A DNA stretch of 64,000 nucleotides from Aneurinibacillus sp. REN35 (GCF_041379945.2 NZ_JBFTXJ020000002.1:496001-560000), one strand, 5' to 3'. Positions 54,023 through 63,061 are shown, counted from the stretch's first letter. Numbers and translations: made by a program. Notes: generated by a model not told the origin, from the sequence alone.

Positions 54023-54397
54023 TTACGTATCTCCCTTCTCCAAAATGTTCTTCAGTTCTTCAACTTCATTTGGCGTCAGCTTTTTCTCCTTTATAAAATG
54101 AACCAATGCAGGCTGTAAGGCTCCACCAAAAACCCGCTCTATAAACGACTCACTTTCTACTTTTATACAATCTTCTTTGCTCACCAAAGGATAGTACTCA
54201 TACATTCGGCCCTTCTGGTTATAACCGAGCGCCTTTTTTTTGACCAATCTGCTTATCAAAGATTTCACGGTTTTATCATTCCAATTACGATGAGCACTCA
54301 AAGCATCGATCACTTCATTCGCAGAACGGGGAGAGGCCGACCAAAATTCCTTCATTACTTCCCACTCGGCATCCGATATTCTTGGTATTTCCTTCAT
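54023..54397 (-). CDS. BlaI/MecI/CopY-family repressor
   Basis: A 124-aa penicillinase-repressor family protein: winged HTH with EVMKEFWSASPRSANEVIDAL, NDKTVKSLISRLVKKKALGY, then a dimerisation tail. It overlaps no genes but is joined to the M56 protease gene by 1 nt. Two classic TACA-TGTA operators flank its promoter, indicating autoregulation. Confidence 0.93.
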   Translation of the reverse strand: MKEIPRISDAEWEVMKEFWSASPRSANEVIDALSAHRNWNDKTVKSLISRLVKKKALGYNQKGRMYEYYPLVSKEDCIKVESESFIERVFGGALQPALVHFIKEKKLTPNEVEELKNILEKGDT

Positions 54398-54412
54398 CGC
54401 TATCCCCCTTTC

Positions 54413-54465
54413 AATTACAACTGTAATCTTATATAGAGATTACAGTTGTAATTGAATTTTGTCAA
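54413..54465 (-). promoter_or_regulatory. Promoter with two BlaI-type operators
   Basis: Two inverted repeats, AATTACAACTGTAATC (54413-54428) and GATTACAGTTGTAATT (54438-54453), each contain TACA-N2-TGTA. The minus-strand TTGACA -35 (54460-54465) and a TAATCT -10 17 bp on overlap the distal box, so repressor binding would block RNA polymerase. Confidence 0.9.
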
Positions 54466-54499
54466 TAGTTAATCTATTTATCTTCATCGTAAAATAAAT

Positions 54500-54547
54500 C
54501 GTGGCTGTTACCAAGGTGTTTATTTGAACACCCCAGTAACAGCCACG
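54500..54547 (-). terminator. Long hairpin downstream of ispA
   Basis: CGTGGCTGTTAC and GTAACAGCCACG with an inner AGGTGT/ACACC stem; T-rich DNA follows on the minus strand. Probably the terminator of the sigO-yvrJ-rsoA-ispA transcript. Confidence 0.7.
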
Positions 54548-54576
54548 TATTAACCCTTATTTACATAAGCAATGAC

Positions 54577-55521
54577 TTATACAGACGACACCCGTGTCTT
54601 CGCCGCTAAATTAAGAAGCCCGTTGCCTTCCGCCTGTGCACCGTATCCCAGCGGAATGGTTCGTTTACATAGCTGTGCGTACAACTCCCCCTCTGTCAAG
54701 GGCCGTCCAAATTCCTGCTCACAGCGATTACTAATGAGTGCAAGCGCTCCTGCAACATGTGGGGTCGCCATGGATGTACCGGATAAGACCCCGTATTTGC
54801 TTCCAGGATATGTGGATACCACCTTCATGCCGGGTGCAACCACATCCACTTGATTATTTGTATTAGAGAACGGGGCCAATCTGCCTTCAAAATCAACCGC
54901 CCCGACCTGTATGACTTCATTGTATGAACCAGGGTACGATAACTCTGGTGTATCGGGATTGCTATCGCCTTCATTTCCCGCAGCCACGACAACACACACC
55001 TGATTTTGTACAGCTTTGATAATCGCTTCATGCAGCGCGGGAGCATCGTCCGGGCCACCAAGCGACATCGTAATGATCCGTACACGCTCTCCGCTCGGTC
55101 CTCTCCAGGCAAGCGCATACTCGATCGCATCAATAATCCATTGATAGTCTCCGCTTCCCTCTCCCGTCAGCACTTTTAGAATCAACAGGTTCGCTTTCGG
55201 TGCCGCTCCTACTACACCTTGACCGTTATAGGCAGCAGCCACTGTACCTGCTACATGTGTGCCATGATAATGATTATCTGCATAACATTCCCGATCTCCA
55301 CCATAATCGGTTGTAAAATTGCGGCCACCGACAATATTGCAAGCCAGATCAGGATGATCCGTCTGACAGCCGGTATCAAGCACGGCAATGACGACTCCCT
55401 CTCCGTACGAAGCCGTCTCCCATTCTTCCGGTGCTTGAATCAGCGCAATTCCTTCAGGTATCTCATTTGCCTGCTCCTTCACTTCTTCAATAACGGTAGG
55501 AAACAAATGCATCATACTCAT
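54577..55521 (-). CDS. ispA: Intracellular subtilisin-like serine protease
   Basis: A 314-aa S8 protease without signal peptide. The triad is Asp49 (AVLDTG), His86 (HGTHVAG) and Ser250 (SGTSMATPHVAG). The short N-terminal extension (HLFPTVIEE) corresponds to the LIPY-type inhibitory propeptide of Bacillus IspA, with altered residues. It lies 25 bp after rsoA with no terminator between, so it may be part of the sigma-factor operon. Starts after AAAGGAGAGG. Confidence 0.92.
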   Translation of the reverse strand: MSMMHLFPTVIEEVKEQANEIPEGIALIQAPEEWETASYGEGVVIAVLDTGCQTDHPDLACNIVGGRNFTTDYGGDRECYADNHYHGTHVAGTVAAAYNGQGVVGAAPKANLLILKVLTGEGSGDYQWIIDAIEYALAWRGPSGERVRIITMSLGGPDDAPALHEAIIKAVQNQVCVVVAAGNEGDSNPDTPELSYPGSYNEVIQVGAVDFEGRLAPFSNTNNQVDVVAPGMKVVSTYPGSKYGVLSGTSMATPHVAGALALISNRCEQEFGRPLTEGELYAQLCKRTIPLGYGAQAEGNGLLNLAAKTRVSSV

Positions 55522-55546
55522 ACATAATCCTCTCCTTTTCTTCTTT

Positions 55547-55786
55547 TTAACTGCTGTATTTTATGTCTGCAATAAATGCCCAGAATCCTGGCGTCGTCCC
55601 TGTGTCAAAGCGGTGCAGCGCTCTGATGAGCTCCATTTTTATCTCCTGCTCCATGTCGTCGCGCTGGTAGGATGCAAGGAATTGGCTCGATTTTTTAATC
55701 TTCGGCTCAAACATATGCAGGATGCAGCGAATCGCTTCTGGATCATTTTCTTTTGCCCGTCGTATCAATTCGTATAGCGACTCCAT
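55547..55786 (-). CDS. rsoA: RsoA-like sigma-O co-factor (split sigma region 2)
   Basis: A 79-aa helical protein (MESLYELIRRAKENDPEAI; RDDMEQEIKMELIRALHRFD) resembling sigma region 2 / the HTH_16 domain. In B. subtilis the equivalent RsoA (79 aa) pairs with SigO to make a working split sigma factor. Start chosen at MESLYEL after GAGG, 4 nt past the yvrJ stop. Confidence 0.8.
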   Translation of the reverse strand: MESLYELIRRAKENDPEAIRCILHMFEPKIKKSSQFLASYQRDDMEQEIKMELIRALHRFDTGTTPGFWAFIADIKYSS

Positions 55787-55790
55787 CTCT

Positions 55791-55937
55791 TCACCTCTTC
55801 CGCATTTCATCCATCATATCCTGAACATCTTCAGAGAGTTGCTGAAACCCTTTTTCAAGCCGCAGCAGCAAATAGAATGTAACAACAATCGGAAAACCGA
55901 CATTGCGAATCAGATTAATCCATTCGCCCGGATCCAA
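55791..55937 (-). CDS. yvrJ: YvrJ-family small membrane protein (48 aa)
   Basis: TTG start preceded by GAGAGGG with 8-nt spacing; translation begins MDPGEWINLIRNVGFPIVV, has one membrane helix and ends in a charged helix (LSEDVQDMMDEMRKR). The N-terminal xLIxNVGFPIVVTxYLLxR pattern is that of YvrJ proteins, which in B. subtilis belong to the SigO regulon. It overlaps the sigO-like gene by 23 bp. Confidence 0.85.
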   Translation of the reverse strand: MDPGEWINLIRNVGFPIVVTFYLLLRLEKGFQQLSEDVQDMMDEMRKR

Positions 55938-56529
55938 TGTACTCACCCTCTCTATAAAATACGCGCAGGGAAGTCAGCGCCTTGCTGTACGATTTGGAGA
56001 CGGATTGCTGTGAGATACCGAGAACTTGTCCAATTTCTTTGTGTGTAAGACGGTACAGGAAATGCAGTTCTAAAATGGTAAGCTGTCTTTTTGGAAGGTG
56101 GCTTAGCGCCTTATATAATGAAGGATGAGAGATGTGATCTTGCAGGCGCTTTGTACTGCATACAACAAGTTCTATAACCTCTTTCTCTTGATCTGAATGC
56201 CGGTTATAGACTGCATATAAAGACAAATGCAGACGCCGCTTCCTCTCTTTTTGATAGAAATCACGTGCTGCGTGTGTGATTAGCTTGGTGAGGTAGTGAA
56301 TCAATCGAATTTCACTAAAGTGCCGTCTAAAGGCTTCATCCAATTGACGATGATAGTGGGGAGCGGGAAAACACACAGCATCAACAAATAAGCGATAGTA
56401 CTCTGGATTACTCAGAAAGCTGGCAACGATGCGATGGGATAGTTGATCATGATGTTCCTGAAGAAATGTGTAGAATACAGCTTCAAGATGCGGATGCGTT
56501 TCTTTGTACGCAAATGGATATTTTTCCAT
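55915..56529 (-). CDS. sigO: SigO-like sigma factor (region 4)
   Basis: A 204-aa protein whose C-terminal ~60 residues are a sigma region 4 HTH (LPKRQLTILELHFLYRLTHK; GQVLGISQQSVSKSYSKAL). The N-terminal half is helical and lacks a clear region 2, which RsoA would supply. Start MEKYPFAYKE after AAAGGAGG; an in-frame extension to 56700 is not supported. Gene order sigO-yvrJ-rsoA mirrors the B. subtilis acid-stress sigma-O locus. Confidence 0.82.
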   Translation of the reverse strand: MEKYPFAYKETHPHLEAVFYTFLQEHHDQLSHRIVASFLSNPEYYRLFVDAVCFPAPHYHRQLDEAFRRHFSEIRLIHYLTKLITHAARDFYQKERKRRLHLSLYAVYNRHSDQEKEVIELVVCSTKRLQDHISHPSLYKALSHLPKRQLTILELHFLYRLTHKEIGQVLGISQQSVSKSYSKALTSLRVFYREGEYIGSGRMD

Positions 56530-56815
56530 ATCACCCCTCCTTTGCTCTATAAAGAAGGACATCATGCGCCGCAACACAACCTGTATTTCAAAAATCATTC
56601 CAAGTAAATAGGATGACAGAGATGAGATACGTCTAATATCCTGTAAGCTACACGATAATAGACCTACATGGATAAGGGGAAAAACAAGAGGAGAGAACAA
56701 GAATGCTGCTGTATGGTTTTATTTTTATTTAGTTTTCCCATCAAACATTCTTGTTCTTTTAGTATAACACGAAGAATAACAATACAGATAGATATTTCAG
56801 AATATTATATCTTTT

Positions 56816-57613
56816 TTATTTCGTATCCAACATCGAAAGCAGCTTAATAAAATAAGCCGCCGCTTCCTTCATATGGACACCATACCAGGAAAACATCTCT
56901 CCATCCACCAAAATGGTTTTGCTATCGGGAAACATGTCGCAAAAGGCATCCTGGTGTGCTTTTTGAAACGGAAACGGTTCTGAAGATAAGAGGATGACAT
57001 CCGGCTTTGCTATGCGTATTTCTTCCTCCGTGACAGCAGGATACCGCCCTTCAGCTTCTGCAAATACATTCACTAACCCACATTTCATAAGCAGCGAATG
57101 AATGTATGTGTGATTTCCAGCGACCATGTACGGCTTCTGCCAGATAAAATAAGCAACGCGCAAAGGCTCTAGCGGACGCAGGGAAGCAAAGGCTGTCTCA
57201 ATCTCATGCACCATCCCCTGCGCTGCCAGCTCCGTTCCGGTGATCCGCCCCAAATCCTCAATCATCCGTAGCGCATCTTCGTAAGATTCTACATCGGCAA
57301 CATAAACAGGATAGTTTTCGGCTAAACTCTCCACCATTTCCTTCGGGTTCTCTTCCTTTTCAGCAATAATCAGCGTAGGGGCTAATTCCTCTATGACGTC
57401 CGGCTTGATTTGTTTGGTCCCGCCTACCCTCCGCACTCCCTCTACTTGTTCCGCAGGGTGAATACAGAATTGAGTGCGGCCGACTATTCGATCTCCAAGC
57501 CCCAGTGCAAAAAGTGTGTCTGTCAGCGAGGGACATAATGAAATCATACGCTGCGGGGGAAACTCATACGTCACGCTGCGTCCTGCGTGATCAGTTACGG
57601 TTTTTGCGGTCAT
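56816..57613 (-). CDS. BtuF/TroA-like helical-backbone metal receptor without signal peptide
   Basis: A 265-aa two-lobed binding protein joined by a long helix: ISLCPSLTDTLFALGLGDRIVG, KPDVIEELAPTLIIAEKEE and KPDVILLSSEPFPF. These belong to the cobalamin/siderophore substrate-binding group, yet the protein starts MTAKTVTDHAGRSVTYE with no export signal or lipobox, and no ABC permease is nearby. It is probably cytosolic, with an unknown ligand. Confidence 0.8.
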   Translation of the reverse strand: MTAKTVTDHAGRSVTYEFPPQRMISLCPSLTDTLFALGLGDRIVGRTQFCIHPAEQVEGVRRVGGTKQIKPDVIEELAPTLIIAEKEENPKEMVESLAENYPVYVADVESYEDALRMIEDLGRITGTELAAQGMVHEIETAFASLRPLEPLRVAYFIWQKPYMVAGNHTYIHSLLMKCGLVNVFAEAEGRYPAVTEEEIRIAKPDVILLSSEPFPFQKAHQDAFCDMFPDSKTILVDGEMFSWYGVHMKEAAAYFIKLLSMLDTK

Positions 57614-57714
57614 ACTGACACTCCTCCTCCTACAAAGCCAAGCTTTTTATTTCTTCTATTATAATATGCGAGACAGGATTGGACTACGGCGCAACTTGTA
57701 GAAGGACAAAATAA

Positions 57715-57749
57715 AAGCCGTTCCTCGTCACACGCACGAAGAACGGCTT
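57715..57749 (-). terminator. Terminator of the P450 gene
   Basis: AAGCCGTTC and GAACGGCTT arms followed by TTTA on the minus strand. Confidence 0.75.
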
Positions 57750-57753
57750 GAAA

Positions 57754-58959
57754 TTACGTATCGAAGCGAACTTGCAGCTCTTTTGTGCCATACACAAATG
57801 GACTGGGAATCGGATGCCACGGCTGCTCTTTTATGAATTGTATGTGTATAATGCGCTGCAGAAGAATACCAAGCGCCACCTGCGCCTCTAAACGAGCAAG
57901 CGGTGCGCCAAGGCAGAAGTGAATACCAAACCCAAAGCCCATGTGCGGATTCGGATTCCGATCCGCCACAAAACGGTTCGGTTCTGTAAAATGCGACGCA
58001 TCACGATTGGCAGAACCGATCCACACGCTTACCTGCTGCCCTTTTTTTATTTGCTGACCTGCAACTTGCGTATCTTCTGTGGCGATGCGATTGGTTGCAA
58101 GAATTGGCGGATAGAAGCGCAGCACCTCTTCAATCATCAGCTTTACGTTTTCCTCGCTCTGCCGGAGAAACGCAAACAGTTCAGGCTGTTCGACCATGCG
58201 CCGTACCGCATTCGTAAGCAGATTGGTCGTGGTTTCATTGCCTGCTGCAAGCAGCAAAATGCAAAACTCAAGCACTTCTTCATCCGTAAGCTTGTCCCCG
58301 TCCAATTCAGCTTCCACCAGACGCGTAATCAGATCATCCTGCGGCATGGTCCGTCTTTTGCCGATGACATCCAGAAAATACGCATCCAGTTCCCTGCGTA
58401 CCCGCCATTTCTCTTCTAGCAGTGCAGCAAACGCTGCCTCACTCGTATCTTTCGGCCCTTTGACAATCATATCCGACCAGTCCTTGAATAACTGCCGATC
58501 TTGTGCCGGTACCCCTAACAGCTCGGCAATTACAATTACAGGAAGCGGATAAGCCAGATCATACACGACATCCATTTCTTTTTTATCTGTCACCGCATCA
58601 AGCAATTCATGTGTAATTGAAGCAATGCGCGGTGTAAGATCAGCTACTGTTTTAGGTGTAAACGCTTTGCTTACAATGCTGCGCATAGCGGTATGGCGCG
58701 GCGGGTCCATACTGATAATGCTTCCAAGCAGCACGGGACCGCTGCCCTGCCGCGCGGATGAGAAGAGCTTCGGGTTTTTCAACACGAATTTTACATCATC
58801 ATACCGGAATAGATCCCAGCAGCCCCGTACCTCATCATATCGTGCCGGCTGCCTATCCCGCATAGCCGCAAACCAGGGAAACGGATTTGTTCTTCCTTCA
58901 TCAGTGGTAAGCTCTGGGATGGGAATAAGTACACCGGGACGGTCTTGAGAATCTTCCAT
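57754..58959 (-). CDS. Cytochrome P450 (CYP107-like)
   Basis: A 401-aa soluble bacterial P450. I-helix oxygen motif AAGNETTTNLL, EVLRF (ExxR), and heme loop FGFGIHFCLGAPLARLEA with Cys349 as the iron ligand. Start MEDSQDRPG after AAGGAGG. No ferredoxin or reductase gene is adjacent, and substrate is unknown. Confidence 0.94.
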   Translation of the reverse strand: MEDSQDRPGVLIPIPELTTDEGRTNPFPWFAAMRDRQPARYDEVRGCWDLFRYDDVKFVLKNPKLFSSARQGSGPVLLGSIISMDPPRHTAMRSIVSKAFTPKTVADLTPRIASITHELLDAVTDKKEMDVVYDLAYPLPVIVIAELLGVPAQDRQLFKDWSDMIVKGPKDTSEAAFAALLEEKWRVRRELDAYFLDVIGKRRTMPQDDLITRLVEAELDGDKLTDEEVLEFCILLLAAGNETTTNLLTNAVRRMVEQPELFAFLRQSEENVKLMIEEVLRFYPPILATNRIATEDTQVAGQQIKKGQQVSVWIGSANRDASHFTEPNRFVADRNPNPHMGFGFGIHFCLGAPLARLEAQVALGILLQRIIHIQFIKEQPWHPIPSPFVYGTKELQVRFDT

Positions 58960-59155
58960 AAGATATCCCCTCCTTCTGTTCAACAATGTCAGCCATCTTT
59001 ACATTTTTGTCGAATGACATCAAAAAAATTCAATGTGTTTTATTTTTTGGTATCCCTCAAAGGGAAAAATGCTGTGGGGGGTCTATCGGAGAAGAAAGTG
59101 TGCTATAATGCATGATTAGTGATAGAAAACGACAAAAGGATGGTAGATAACGGAT

Positions 59156-60772
59156 ATGATTAGTACAACGGGGTTAACGCTGCGCTACGGAAGCCGTGCG
59201 CTTTTTAGCGATGTAAACATAAAATTCACGCCTGGTAATTGCTACGGCTTAATCGGAGCGAACGGTGCAGGCAAATCAACATTCCTTAAGATTCTTGCAG
59301 GCGAGATTGAGCCGACCAACGGCGAAGTCAACATTACGCCGGGCGAGCGCTTGGCTGTACTGAAGCAGAACCATTTCGAATTTGATGAATTCGAAGTTCT
59401 AAAAACTGTCATTATGGGTCATCGCCGCCTGTATGAGATTATGGAAGAGAAAGACGCACTCTATGCTAAGCCTGACTTCTCCGATGAAGACGGTATCAAA
59501 GCATCCGAACTTGAGGGTGAGTTCGCTGAACTTAACGGCTGGCAGGCGGAAGCAGAAGCAGGTGAGCTGCTGATCGGACTTGGGATTCCGACAGATTTGC
59601 ATGATAAGAAAATGAATGACCTAGATGGCAGCCAAAAGGTACGTGTACTGCTTGCTCAGGCGCTGTTTGGCAATCCGGACATTCTTCTGCTTGATGAGCC
59701 GACGAACCACTTGGACCTTGAGTCAATCGCATGGCTTGAGAATTTTCTATACAACTATGAAAACACTGTCATCGTGGTCTCGCATGACCGTTATTTCTTA
59801 AATAAAGTATGCACGCACATCGCCGACATCGACTTTGGCAAAATTCAGCTATATGTCGGCAACTACGACTTCTGGTATGAATCCAGTCAGCTTGCATTAA
59901 AGCTGGCGAAAGACGCAAACAAGAAAAAAGAAGAAAAAATTAAAGAACTCGAAGCGTTTATCCGCCGCTTTAGCTCCAATGCATCCAAAGCAAAACAGGC
60001 GACTTCCCGTAAGAAACAGCTCGATAAAATTACGCTCGATGATATCCGCCCTTCTTCACGCCGCTATCCGTATATTAATTTCAAGCCGGAGCGTGAAGCG
60101 GGCAAAGACATCTTAGCCGTTAAGGATATAAGCAAAACAATCGAAGGTGAACTGGTGCTTAACCATCTCAACTTCATTGTTAACAAAGGCGATAAAATCG
60201 CGCTGGTTGGAACAAATGAACTCGCAAAAACTACGCTGATGCAGATTCTTATGGGCGAGCTTGAAGCAGATACTGGTGAATACAGTTGGGGTGTAACCAC
60301 ATCACAAGCCTATTTCCCGAAGGACAATGCCGCCTACTTTGAAGGGAACGATCTGACTCTTGTTGATTGGCTGCGTCAGTTCTCTACGGACCCGGATGAA
60401 ACGTTCGTACGCGGATTCCTTGGCCGGATGCTCTTCTCCGGTGAAGAGGCGCTTAAAAAAGCAAGTGTTCTCTCCGGTGGTGAGAAGGTGCGCTGCATGC
60501 TGTCCCGTACCATGCTATCCGGTGCCAATGTGCTGCTCTTTGATGAGCCGACCAACCACTTGGATCTTGAATCCATTACTGCACTCAACAACGGATTGAT
60601 TGACTTTAATGGTACGCTGCTCTTCACCTCACATGACCATCAATTCGTACAGACAGTAGCAAATCGGATCATCGAAATCACGCCGAACGGATTAATTGAT
60701 AAACAAATGGAATACGATGAGTATCTTAAGAGTGAAGAGGTTAAAAAGCAGCGCGAAGCAATGTATGCTTAA
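59156..60772 (+). CDS. ABC-F family ATPase (YkpA/YbiT-like)
   Basis: A 538-aa soluble protein with two ABC ATPase domains and a linker rich in Lys/Glu. Domain 1: Walker A GANGAGKST, LLLDEPTNHLDLES. Domain 2 has signature LSGGEKVR and LLFDEPTNHLDLES, but its Walker A reads GTNELAKTT, with the last Gly missing, as in YkpA relatives. ABC-F proteins act on ribosomes. A TATAAT box lies about 50 bp upstream. Confidence 0.93.
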   Translation: MISTTGLTLRYGSRALFSDVNIKFTPGNCYGLIGANGAGKSTFLKILAGEIEPTNGEVNITPGERLAVLKQNHFEFDEFEVLKTVIMGHRRLYEIMEEKDALYAKPDFSDEDGIKASELEGEFAELNGWQAEAEAGELLIGLGIPTDLHDKKMNDLDGSQKVRVLLAQALFGNPDILLLDEPTNHLDLESIAWLENFLYNYENTVIVVSHDRYFLNKVCTHIADIDFGKIQLYVGNYDFWYESSQLALKLAKDANKKKEEKIKELEAFIRRFSSNASKAKQATSRKKQLDKITLDDIRPSSRRYPYINFKPEREAGKDILAVKDISKTIEGELVLNHLNFIVNKGDKIALVGTNELAKTTLMQILMGELEADTGEYSWGVTTSQAYFPKDNAAYFEGNDLTLVDWLRQFSTDPDETFVRGFLGRMLFSGEEALKKASVLSGGEKVRCMLSRTMLSGANVLLFDEPTNHLDLESITALNNGLIDFNGTLLFTSHDHQFVQTVANRIIEITPNGLIDKQMEYDEYLKSEEVKKQREAMYA

Positions 60773-60793
60773 TAGAAAAATGCACACAAAACA

Positions 60794-60833
60794 AAAAGCC
60801 AAGCATGTTGATGTGACAACATGCTTGGCTTTT
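60794..60833. terminator. Bidirectional terminator
   Basis: Perfect 17-bp inverted repeat, AAAAGCCAAGCATGTTG and its complement with a 6-nt loop, between convergent genes. Confidence 0.9.
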
Positions 60834-60885
60834 CCTTTTATCAAGGTTTCGGCTGAAATATGATTTTCTGGACAAGCCTCGTTTT

Positions 60886-61341
60886 TTAGTTTGCGGTCGT
60901 TTGTGCCTGTGTAAATAATGGAAGATAGCGCGTCTGTTCAGGAGCTAGGTCAACCTTTGCGTACCGCTCGACAAGCAGCCGATGGTTTAACATTTCTTCA
61001 CCCACCCATACATATGCTGTAATATTCCCTTCCACATCCCGCGCCTGCTCATCATATTCAAGCTCAATCTCATGGCCGACAAGCTTTTCTTTTACGTAAA
61101 GCCGCACAGACGGATCTGCTGCAACCGTAATTCCTTGCATGCGGATACTATACGTTTGGCCTTTTATCGTAGCGAGAATTCTGTTATCGTGTGTCCACTT
61201 ATACACATAGGCGGTCACCGTTCCATCCGGTTTATGTATCGTATCTCCATACTGTGCCGACACTTGATCAGCTTGCGCGTACCCGGCAGCAAAAAAAGAA
61301 AGAAACCAAACCAAAAACACAAAGTCGTGCAGCCGAAACAT
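60886..61341 (-). CDS. Secreted SNase-fold protein lacking a clear nuclease site
   Basis: A 151-aa exported protein (signal about 1-24, MFRLHDFVFLVWFLSFFAAG then YAQA). The C-terminal half follows the staphylococcal nuclease pattern (ITAYVWVGEEMLNHRLLVE), but the N-terminal catalytic stretch normally containing RLIGIDTPE is replaced by IRMQGITVAAD, so activity is doubtful. ATG after GGAGG. Confidence 0.7.
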   Translation of the reverse strand: MFRLHDFVFLVWFLSFFAAGYAQADQVSAQYGDTIHKPDGTVTAYVYKWTHDNRILATIKGQTYSIRMQGITVAADPSVRLYVKEKLVGHEIELEYDEQARDVEGNITAYVWVGEEMLNHRLLVERYAKVDLAPEQTRYLPLFTQAQTTAN

Positions 61342-61460
61342 GCAGCTCTTCCTCCTTCCATATCCACTTTAACCATATGAGCAATTCCGCCAATAATTGA
61401 CTGATTTGCCTTTTAAAAATAAAATGATTGGAAAAAGAAAAAGAGAAACGAGGAGCACGG

Positions 61461-62108
61461 ATGAACGAGCGATATATTTTTATTGATTTTGAATTTACGA
61501 CATTTGAACGGAAAGAAGCGCCAAAGGGATTTTTTCATGAAGTGATCGAAGCAGGTGTTGTCGTTGTCGAGAAAGACAGCATTGTGGATACGTTTTCTTC
61601 CCTTGTCGTACCGAAGTTTTTTCCCGAACTTGGTGAGAAATGCCGGAGCTTAACCGGGATTACACAGGAGGAAGTGATGGGGGGGATGCAATTTGTGCAG
61701 ATGATTGATAACTTGCTCACCCACTACATACCACAGGAGACAACACTTGTCACATGGGGCGACCTCGATGTAAAGGCGCTGCGCCGCAACTGCCGTGAAC
61801 ACCGTGTCAAATTCCCCTTCTCTGTCATGCTTGAAGATTGGCTGGATTTATCTAAAGCATATCAGGGCTATTATGGACACAAGGATACGCCGGGATTATG
61901 GTATGCTCTAGATAAATATGGATTGGCTGATAGGGCGCAATCACACCGTGCGCTCGATGATGCCATAGCGACCTATAAGGTTATGCAGCAGATGAAAGAA
62001 GATGCGTGGGTGTATACGCCGCAGGCACCAGCTATGCAGACATCCATTGCCGACTTGATGGGCCATCAGATGTCACTCCTTGAGAAGCTTAAACAGCAAT
62101 TATCATAA
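61461..62108 (+). CDS. kapD: 3'-5' exonuclease KapD
   Basis: A 215-aa DEDDh exonuclease: Asp9 and Glu11 (FIDFEFTTFE), the second Asp in WGDLDVKAL, and the His-Asp pair in SHRALDDAIATYKVM. It matches KapD, implicated in KinA sporulation signalling in B. subtilis. Starts after GAGGAG; the upstream MEKEKEK reading is rejected. Confidence 0.93.
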   Translation: MNERYIFIDFEFTTFERKEAPKGFFHEVIEAGVVVVEKDSIVDTFSSLVVPKFFPELGEKCRSLTGITQEEVMGGMQFVQMIDNLLTHYIPQETTLVTWGDLDVKALRRNCREHRVKFPFSVMLEDWLDLSKAYQGYYGHKDTPGLWYALDKYGLADRAQSHRALDDAIATYKVMQQMKEDAWVYTPQAPAMQTSIADLMGHQMSLLEKLKQQLS

Positions 62109-62143
62109 TGACATTCTCTCGTTATTTTTCAAATAAAAGAGGA

Positions 62144-62178
62144 AGCCCTGCACTCTTATCGACATGAGGCAGGGCTTT
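62144..62178. terminator. Bidirectional terminator
   Basis: AAGCCCTGC and GCAGGGCTT arms between kapD and the channel gene. Confidence 0.75.
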
Positions 62179-62194
62179 ACGTTGTACGACTAAG

Positions 62195-62968
62195 CTATGC
62201 TTTTTTGGTATAGGCAGCGTGAACCGCCGCACGTGAAATCATCTGATATGAAAGAATAAACTCATCCACCTTCACATGGGCAAAGCTGTTTATGTGCCGC
62301 TCATCCATAATTTCTACCGTCGTATGGACGGAAGGAGCTATGCGTTCGACAGCCGTCGCAATTAACAGCGATTTTCCATCTGTTAAAAGAGTATCCGTAA
62401 TGTTATCATCAGCAAAAACCAGCACAGCATGGGCATAAGCTATATGTGCTCGCAGCATTGTATCCTCGTCTGTAGCATCGCCGCGAACATAGAACACATT
62501 TTCCTGCAAGAGCGGCGCTTTCTCCAGGTGGTCGACAAGCACAATCTCCTGATCTGGATGGGAACGTCGCATCTCGCGGATCGCATGTTCCGCTTTCTTA
62601 CTCCAGCCGAATATTACCATATGCCCCTTCCCTTTATAGGTCAAACTCCCTTCCTCCCTTCTCTTACGGATAAGCGAAAATGAATCGATAATTCTCCCAA
62701 TTACAATACCGATTAAGCCGATACCAAATATGTACAACAGCATTGCATAAAGCTTGCCTGCTGTCGATTGTGGCGAAAAGTCGCCATATCCGACCGTTGT
62801 TAGCGTCGTCATTGTCCACCACAGGCCATTAAAAGGCGTTTTAAACGTTTGTGGTTCCAGCCAATACATGACATATGAACTAACAAGCACAAGCAGCCCG
62901 GTGACACTAATGAGCAGCAGACTTGAGCCGCGCATTACATTGAAAAAAAAACGGCGAAAAAATAACAC
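62195..62968 (-). CDS. Potassium channel with RCK/TrkA-N domain (YugO-like)
   Basis: A 257-aa two-helix K+ channel: TM1 about 18-36, pore with filter TTVGYGDF, TM2, then a Rossmann-type RCK domain (GHMVIFGWSKKAEHAIREMR). Similar to B. subtilis YugO. GTG start after GGAGAG. Confidence 0.92.
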   Translation of the reverse strand: MLFFRRFFFNVMRGSSLLLISVTGLLVLVSSYVMYWLEPQTFKTPFNGLWWTMTTLTTVGYGDFSPQSTAGKLYAMLLYIFGIGLIGIVIGRIIDSFSLIRKRREEGSLTYKGKGHMVIFGWSKKAEHAIREMRRSHPDQEIVLVDHLEKAPLLQENVFYVRGDATDEDTMLRAHIAYAHAVLVFADDNITDTLLTDGKSLLIATAVERIAPSVHTTVEIMDERHINSFAHVKVDEFILSYQMISRAAVHAAYTKKA

Positions 62969-63061
62969 ACAGCTCTCTCCTTTTCTCGCAATGCCTTCTA
63001 ATTTTTTTCATTATTACACGTTTTTTGATAGAAGGGAACCAAAAATACAGCCGCGCTGCAT

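Noticed and set aside
54500-54547. Long hairpin as a possible mobile-element end or REP-type repeat
   Set aside because: Single copy in the window, no transposase or target duplication; a terminator explains it better.
56530-56700. Longer start for the SigO-like protein
   Set aside because: AAAGGAGG lies right before the ATG at 56529 and the upstream extension has no ribosome site.
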